This document shows positions 15,278-17,476 of a DNA stretch of 17,476 nucleotides, one piece after another; positions within the stretch are counted from its first letter, which is position 1; each line of letters opens with the position of its first letter. Position numbers and translations under genes: made by a program. The stretch comes from JAWOGN01 sp046496815. GTDB lineage: Bacteria > Desulfobacterota > DSM-4660 > Desulfatiglandales > Desulfatiglandaceae. The DNA is taken from positions 1 to 17,476 of the forward strand of contig JAWOGN010000316.1 of the NCBI GenBank assembly GCA_046496815.1, given 5' to 3'. Below the pieces are notes generated by a model, which saw nothing but the letters and a program-made list of their open reading frames with translations, had not been told where the DNA came from and did no database searches.

Positions 15278-15900
15278 CCGCCTATTTACTGGGATCCATT
15301 CCATTTGGAAAGCTCGTCGCCACCGGTGTAGCCAATATCAATATCACACAACGAGGCAGTGGGAACATCGGGGCGACCAATGTGGCGAGAGAACTTGGAG
15401 TCAAGTGGGGGGTATTCACCCTTCTCCTTGATATGCTAAAGGGATTTGTTCCGGTGGCTGTCTTTGCCCATTACGGATCGGAAACGGGTGGAAATGATTT
15501 GGCGGTTTTTGCTGTCGGGCTTTCCGCCCTTCTCGGCCACCAGTTTTCGATTTTTCTCAAGTTTCGCGGGGGCAAGGGCGTTGCCACGGCGGTGGGGATT
15601 TATTTGGTAATATCGCTTCCCGCCTGTCTTTTTGGCATTCTCGTTTTCGTTCTAACCGTCTATAAATGGGATTTCATTTCACTCGGCTCCATCCTTTCGG
15701 CAGCGGTCATGCCGGGTTTGCTGGCACTTCTTGGACAATCACCCATCACTGTCATCGGTTCGGCCGTCGTGGCCGTGCTCATTTGCCTGAAGCACGCAGG
15801 AAATATTGAAAGGCTTCTCAGAGGAAAAGAGAGAAAATGGAGACGGCGGCAGCATCAAACCAGTAAGTCGAGCAGTCTGTCCAGCTCATCATCGGAATAG
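15250..15900 (+). CDS. plsY: Acyl-phosphate:glycerol-3-phosphate acyltransferase
   Basis: Membrane enzyme that makes lysophosphatidic acid from acyl-phosphate and glycerol 3-phosphate, the first acylation of phospholipid synthesis. In 216 aa the three cytosolic motifs are present: GSIPFGKL (15-22), RGSGNIGATN (35-44) and GHQFSIFLKFRGGKGVAT (96-113). Five to six membrane helices are visible (about 4-19, 54-72, 84-103, 112-138, 147-163, 165-181). AAGGAG (15236-15241) lies 8 nt before the ATG. The tail after residue 190 (KERKWRRRQHQTSKSSS..., Ser-rich end) is longer than usual and its last 15 codons are antisense to the parB 3' end. Confidence 0.94.
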   Translation: MLQSIFFALAAYLLGSIPFGKLVATGVANINITQRGSGNIGATNVARELGVKWGVFTLLLDMLKGFVPVAVFAHYGSETGGNDLAVFAVGLSALLGHQFSIFLKFRGGKGVATAVGIYLVISLPACLFGILVFVLTVYKWDFISLGSILSAAVMPGLLALLGQSPITVIGSAVVAVLICLKHAGNIERLLRGKERKWRRRQHQTSKSSSLSSSSSE

Positions 15901-16700
15901 AAATAAATCACTACGCGGCCCTCGCGACCCTTCTTCTTGATCTCCACCTTTGTCCCGAGAGACTGTTTTAGTTTGTCCACCAATGACTGCATATAATAGT
16001 CCAGCTGCGAATCACTGCGTTTCTCATGGCCGGCCGGCCTCTTTTTTTTTGCCAGCCGCTCGGCCTGGCGCACCGAAAGTCCCTTTTTGATAAAAGTATC
16101 TCTGAGAATTCGTTGTGCTTCGGGGTCTTCGATTCCTGCCAGCACCCTGGCATGTCCCATGCTCAGCCGGTCGTCAATCACATCCTTTTGTATACTGACG
16201 GGCAGCTTAAGAAGACGCAAAAAATTCGCAATCGAAGAGCGATCTTTTCCCAACTTCTCGGCCAAGGATTTCTGTGTTGCCTCGGTCTCCCCCAGCAGCC
16301 GCTTGTAAGCCAGCGCCTCTTCAATCGGATTTAGGTCCTTTCTGTGGATATTTTCAATCAGCGCCAACTCCAGCGCCTCATACGCGGCGACTTCCCTAAC
16401 AACGACAGGAACCCGGTCGAGTCCCGCTTTTTGCGCGGCTCGCCATCGTCGTTCCCCGGCGATCAGCTGATAACCGGTCTCGGTTCTGCTCACCAGCAGC
16501 GGCGTAATAATTCCATTTTCGCGAACCGACTTTACCATCTGTTCCAGATCAGATTCTGAAAAATCTTCTCTCGGTTGATACGGGTTGGCCTTGATTGCCT
16601 CAACGGGGCATTGTAGAAATTGGGATTCCCCGGATTCCAGTGAATTTGTGTCAGGGATGAGGGCGGACAAACCCTTTCCCAGGGCCTTTCGTCGCGTCAT
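15855..16700 (-). CDS. parB: Chromosome-partitioning protein ParB
   Basis: CTP-dependent DNA clamp that loads at parS and spreads. In 281 aa: N-terminal ParA-contact peptide KALGKGLSALIP (5-16); CTP-binding N-domain with GERRWRA (82-88) and ENIHRKDLNP (116-125, usual form ENIQR); helix-turn-helix QKSLAEKLGKDRSSIANFLR (143-162); Lys-rich linker (215-230); C-terminal dimer domain (232-281) ending DELDRLLDLLV. The ATG is 1 nt after the parA stop, with AAGGGA inside the parA end, so parA and parB form one unit. No parS site (consensus TGTTTCACGTGAAACA) was seen in the window. The 3' end overlaps convergent plsY by 46 bp. Confidence 0.96.
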   Translation of the reverse strand: MTRRKALGKGLSALIPDTNSLESGESQFLQCPVEAIKANPYQPREDFSESDLEQMVKSVRENGIITPLLVSRTETGYQLIAGERRWRAAQKAGLDRVPVVVREVAAYEALELALIENIHRKDLNPIEEALAYKRLLGETEATQKSLAEKLGKDRSSIANFLRLLKLPVSIQKDVIDDRLSMGHARVLAGIEDPEAQRILRDTFIKKGLSVRQAERLAKKKRPAGHEKRSDSQLDYYMQSLVDKLKQSLGTKVEIKKKGREGRVVIYFYSDDELDRLLDLLV

Positions 16701-16701
16701 T

Positions 16702-17469
16702 CTATTTTATTCCCTTATCGATCAGTTCCTTGGCCAGTGCCAGATAGCTTTGGGCACCTTTACAATTGATGTCATAGAGCAGGATGGGTTTGCCGTGGCT
16801 TGGGGATTCACTCAATCTGACATTGCGAGGAATCACCGTGCTGAACACACTTCCCTTGAAGTGTCCGCGAATCTCATCCGCCACTTGCTGTGAGAGGTTA
16901 TTACGTTTGTCATACATGGTCAGAAGGATGCCGGCGAGCCTCAGGGTCGGATTCAAACTCCTTTTGACCGCCTTAAGCGTATCCAGCAATTGGGACAATC
17001 CTTCCAACGCATAATATTCGCATTGCAGGGGAACCAACACCAGATCTGCCGCGGCCAGCGCGTTTACCGTCAAATACCCCAATGACGGCGGACAATCCAG
17101 GAAAATATAATCGTACGCTTCCCGCAGCCTTGAAAGGCCTTTCCGCAATCTGAACTCTTTATGCTCCATGGATGTCAACTCCACTTCCGCACCGACCAGA
17201 TCGGCCGTGGCTCCGATCAGTTTCAGTCGGGAAAGCGCCGTTTTGCTAATGGCATCCTCATCGGAGGCCCCGCCAACAATCAGATCATAAAGACCGCTAT
17301 TCAAAGTGCTTCGATCGATTCCAACCCCTGTAGTGGCATTGCCTTGGGGATCACAATCGACCAGCAGGCAAGATCTTTTTGCCGCTGCGAGCGACGCAGA
17401 AAGGTTGACCGCCGTGGTTGTTTTCCCCACGCCGCCTTTTTGATTGGCGATTGAAATGACACGTCCCAT
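16702..17469 (-). CDS. parA: Chromosome-partitioning ATPase ParA (Soj)
   Basis: DNA-bound ATPase that works with ParB in origin segregation. In 255 aa the deviant Walker A is KGGVGKTT (11-18), the A' motif VDCDPQGN (37-44) and the Walker B FLDCPPSLG (123-131). The length and lack of an N-terminal DNA-binding domain mark it as the chromosomal Soj type, not the plasmid P1 type. It starts at ATG 17469, only 7 nt from the window end, so its ribosome site and any upstream gene (often rsmG) cannot be seen. It is followed 1 nt later by parB. Confidence 0.96.
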   Translation of the reverse strand: MGRVISIANQKGGVGKTTTAVNLSASLAAAKRSCLLVDCDPQGNATTGVGIDRSTLNSGLYDLIVGGASDEDAISKTALSRLKLIGATADLVGAEVELTSMEHKEFRLRKGLSRLREAYDYIFLDCPPSLGYLTVNALAAADLVLVPLQCEYYALEGLSQLLDTLKAVKRSLNPTLRLAGILLTMYDKRNNLSQQVADEIRGHFKGSVFSTVIPRNVRLSESPSHGKPILLYDINCKGAQSYLALAKELIDKGIK

Positions 17470-17476
17470 GCATTTC

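Noticed and set aside
1..17476. CRISPR array, tRNA, rRNA or transposase gene
   Set aside because: None seen on either strand; no regularly spaced repeats and no cloverleaf or transposase motifs.

Overview
The window is typical chromosomal DNA of an anaerobic, probably sulfate-reducing or syntrophic bacterium of the Desulfobacterota type (my inference from gene content, not a database match). The signs are an oxygen-independent, B12-dependent ribonucleotide reductase, a trimeric NADH-oxidising iron-sulfur module of the HoxEFU/HndABC kind, a CooT-type nickel protein, a MEP-pathway IspH and a chromosomal ParAB pair. Base composition is even, and apart from one small palindromic element there are no clear signs of transfer. 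I see no tRNA, rRNA or CRISPR.

Layout. (1) 111-2603, minus: nrdJ. It is read from a consensus sigma-70 promoter at 2899-2926 whose spacer holds a NrdR-box-like palindrome, with a long leader of about 290 nt. (2) 3014-5932, plus: a full-length M16C (PreP-like) metallopeptidase, divergent from nrdJ. (3) 6324-6791, plus: a lone cyclic-nucleotide-binding-fold protein with its own promoter. (4) 6951-7095: a 145 bp MITE-like inverted-repeat element flanked by TA. (5) 7180-10404, plus: a three-gene NADH-oxidising flavin/Fe-S module with no hydrogenase or formate dehydrogenase subunit beside it. (6) 10536-14136, plus: a tightly overlapped set of dusB, an ispH-ubiA fusion and a family 2 glycosyltransferase. 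(7) 14347-14944, minus: a DUF3842 protein followed by an overlapping CooT-family gene. (8) 15250-15900, plus: plsY, whose 3' end overlaps the 3' end of parB. (9) 15855-17469, minus: parA-parB.

How they fit together. The 7180-10404 module should pass electrons between NAD(P)H and a partner encoded elsewhere. The IspH domain (a [4Fe-4S] enzyme making IPP/DMAPP) is joined in one chain to a membrane prenyltransferase of the UbiA superfamily and coupled to a glycosyltransferase, which suggests a channelled route from isoprenoid precursor to a prenylated membrane product. DUF3842 plus CooT points to nickel handling for an enzyme such as CO dehydrogenase, which lies outside the window.

The most interesting items are the IspH-UbiA fusion, the DUF3842/CooT pair, the promoter-embedded NrdR-like operator of nrdJ and the MITE-like element.
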